Positions 4,567-5,650 of a DNA stretch of 5,650 bases are shown here, in pieces. The DNA is from RGIG1668 sp045124495 (GTDB lineage: Bacteria > Bacillota > Clostridia > Lachnospirales > Lachnospiraceae), in contig JBGVLX010000073.1 in the NCBI GenBank assembly GCA_045124495.1, positions 1-5,650 of the forward strand. Direction: 5' to 3'. The notes under the pieces were generated by a model. It ran no database searches. It worked only from the letters and a program-made list of their open reading frames with translations, and was not told the DNA's origin. The translations under genes and the position numbers were made by a program. Every line of letters starts with the position of its first letter. Within the stretch, counting starts at the first letter, position 1.

Positions 4567-5650
4567 ATGGGAAAAATTATTGGTATTGACTTAGGAACAA
4601 CAAACTCATGTGTAGCAGTTATGGAAGGTGGTAAGCCTGTAGTTATCACAAATGCAGAAGGTGCAAGAACAACTCCATCTGTAGTAGCTTTCACAAAGAC
4701 TGGAGAAAGAGTTGTAGGTGAACCTGCAAAAAGACAGGCGGTAACTAACGCAGATAAGACCATCGCATCCATTAAGAGATACATGGGTAGTGATTACAAG
4801 GTATCTATCGATGATAAAAAATATTCACCACAGGAAATCTCTGCTATGACACTTCAAAAGTTAAAGGCAGATGCAGAAAGCTATTTAGGAGAAAAAGTAA
4901 CAGAAGCAGTTATCACTGTACCAGCTTACTTCTCAGATTCCCAAAGACAGGCAACCAAAGATGCAGGTAAGATTGCAGGTCTTGATGTAAAGAGAATCAT
5001 CAACGAACCAACAGCAGCAGCTTTGTCTTACGGTCTTGATAATGAAAAAGAACAAAAAATCATGGTATACGATTTAGGTGGTGGTACCTTCGATGTATCT
5101 ATCATTGAAATCGGTGACGGTGTTATTGAAGTATTAGCAACTGCTGGTGATAACCAACTTGGTGGTGATGATTTCGATAACGTAATTACTCAGTATATGT
5201 TAGATGAATTCAAGAAACAAGAAGGCGTTGACTTATCAAACGATAAGATGGCAATGCAAAGATTAAAAGAAGCAGCAGAAAAGGCAAAGAAAGAATTATC
5301 TGCAGCTACTACTACTAACATCAACCTTCCTTTCATCACTGCAACTGCAGAAGGACCAAAGCACTTTGATATGAACTTAACTCGTGCGAAATTCGATGAA
5401 TTAACTTCAAGCTTGGTAGAAAGAACTGCAGTACCGGTTCAGACAGCTTTAAAGGATGCAGGATTAACTGCCAGCGAATTAGATAAAGTATTATTAGTAG
5501 GTGGTTCTACTCGTATGATTTCCGTACAGGAAAAGGTAAAACAATTAACAGGAAAAGAACCATTTAAGGGAATCAACCCAGACGAATGTGTTGCCATCGG
5601 TGCTTCTATCCAGGGTGGTAAGTTAGCAGGTGATGCAGGCGCAGGCGAAA
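4567..5650 (+). CDS. dnaK: Molecular chaperone DnaK (Hsp70), ATPase domain, cut by the right window edge
   Basis: DnaK is the cytoplasmic Hsp70 that binds exposed hydrophobic segments in an ATP-driven cycle with DnaJ and GrpE. The ATG has AGGAGG at 4553-4558 with an 8-base spacer. The 361 visible codons cover essentially the whole nucleotide-binding domain: phosphate-1 motif GIDLGTTNS (6-14), catalytic Lys70 in SIKRYMG, VPAYFSDSQRQAT (118-130), NEPTAAALSYGL (146-157), phosphate-2 motif YDLGGGTFDVS (168-178), LGGDDFD (198-204) and the adenosine motif LLVGGSTRM (309-317). The sequence stops just before the interdomain linker, so the substrate-binding domain is off-window. Between about residues 74 and 92 it lacks the roughly 24-residue insert of Gram-negative DnaK, a Firmicute trait. 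Glycine is mostly GGT here (23 of 34 codons), unlike the GGA-rich hemW, consistent with high expression. No CIRCE lies directly upstream, so it depends on the hrcA promoter unless a hidden one exists. Confidence 0.98.
   Translation, partial: MGKIIGIDLGTTNSCVAVMEGGKPVVITNAEGARTTPSVVAFTKTGERVVGEPAKRQAVTNADKTIASIKRYMGSDYKVSIDDKKYSPQEISAMTLQKLKADAESYLGEKVTEAVITVPAYFSDSQRQATKDAGKIAGLDVKRIINEPTAAALSYGLDNEKEQKIMVYDLGGGTFDVSIIEIGDGVIEVLATAGDNQLGGDDFDNVITQYMLDEFKKQEGVDLSNDKMAMQRLKEAAEKAKKELSAATTTNINLPFITATAEGPKHFDMNLTRAKFDELTSSLVERTAVPVQTALKDAGLTASELDKVLLVGGSTRMISVQEKVKQLTGKEPFKGINPDECVAIGASIQGGKLAGDAGAGE

Noticed and set aside
4551..4784. Minus-strand 77-residue frame opposite the dnaK start
   Set aside because: Shadow of the highly biased dnaK codons; no independent evidence.
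1..5650. Mobile elements, CRISPR arrays, tRNA or rRNA genes, or a novel defence or accessory system
   Set aside because: No transposase, regularly spaced repeats, tRNA-like folds or unfamiliar genes were seen; all coding space is explained by five conserved housekeeping genes.

Overview
The window is about 5.65 kb of AT-rich bacterial DNA with every supported gene on the + strand. The gene order is lepA (3' part), hemW, hrcA, grpE, dnaK (5' part). A perfect CIRCE operator, strong AGGAGG-type ribosome binding sites, an A-rich codon style and a DnaK lacking the roughly 24-residue ATPase-domain insert of Gram-negative DnaK all point to a low-GC Firmicute. The order and the protein sequences fit Clostridia, most likely a Lachnospiraceae-type gut anaerobe; that placement is my inference from memory of the families, not a search result.

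Layout. At 2-1300 is the C-terminal 432 residues of the ribosomal elongation factor LepA/EF-4, whose GTPase domain lies off the left edge. A long hairpin (1313-1366) follows and probably terminates lepA transcription. A second hairpin (1394-1422) sits against the hemW ribosome binding site. At 1439-2563 is hemW, a radical SAM heme chaperone. The 176-base gap 2564-2739 holds a hairpin and an unusual set of alternating AAAATTCA/TGAATTTT repeats, then a sigma-A-type promoter, the CIRCE operator and the hrcA leader. At 2740-3771 is hrcA, the heat-shock repressor. It is followed with no gap by grpE (3772-4476), then a 90-base gap with two inverted repeats, then dnaK (4567 to beyond the right edge, 361 codons visible).

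How the genes work together. HrcA binds CIRCE and represses its own operon. GrpE is the nucleotide exchange factor for the DnaK chaperone, and dnaJ would be expected just off the right edge. LepA and HemW are housekeeping neighbours often found upstream of this operon in Firmicutes; nothing in the sequence ties them to the heat-shock response.

Assessment. This is an ordinary core-genome region and I found no previously undescribed system. The points worth a second look are small: the start of hrcA, which is easily misplaced inside the CIRCE operator; the competing hairpins before the hrcA promoter; a palindrome just upstream of dnaK that resembles a CRP-family site; and a lysine-rich N-terminal extension on GrpE.
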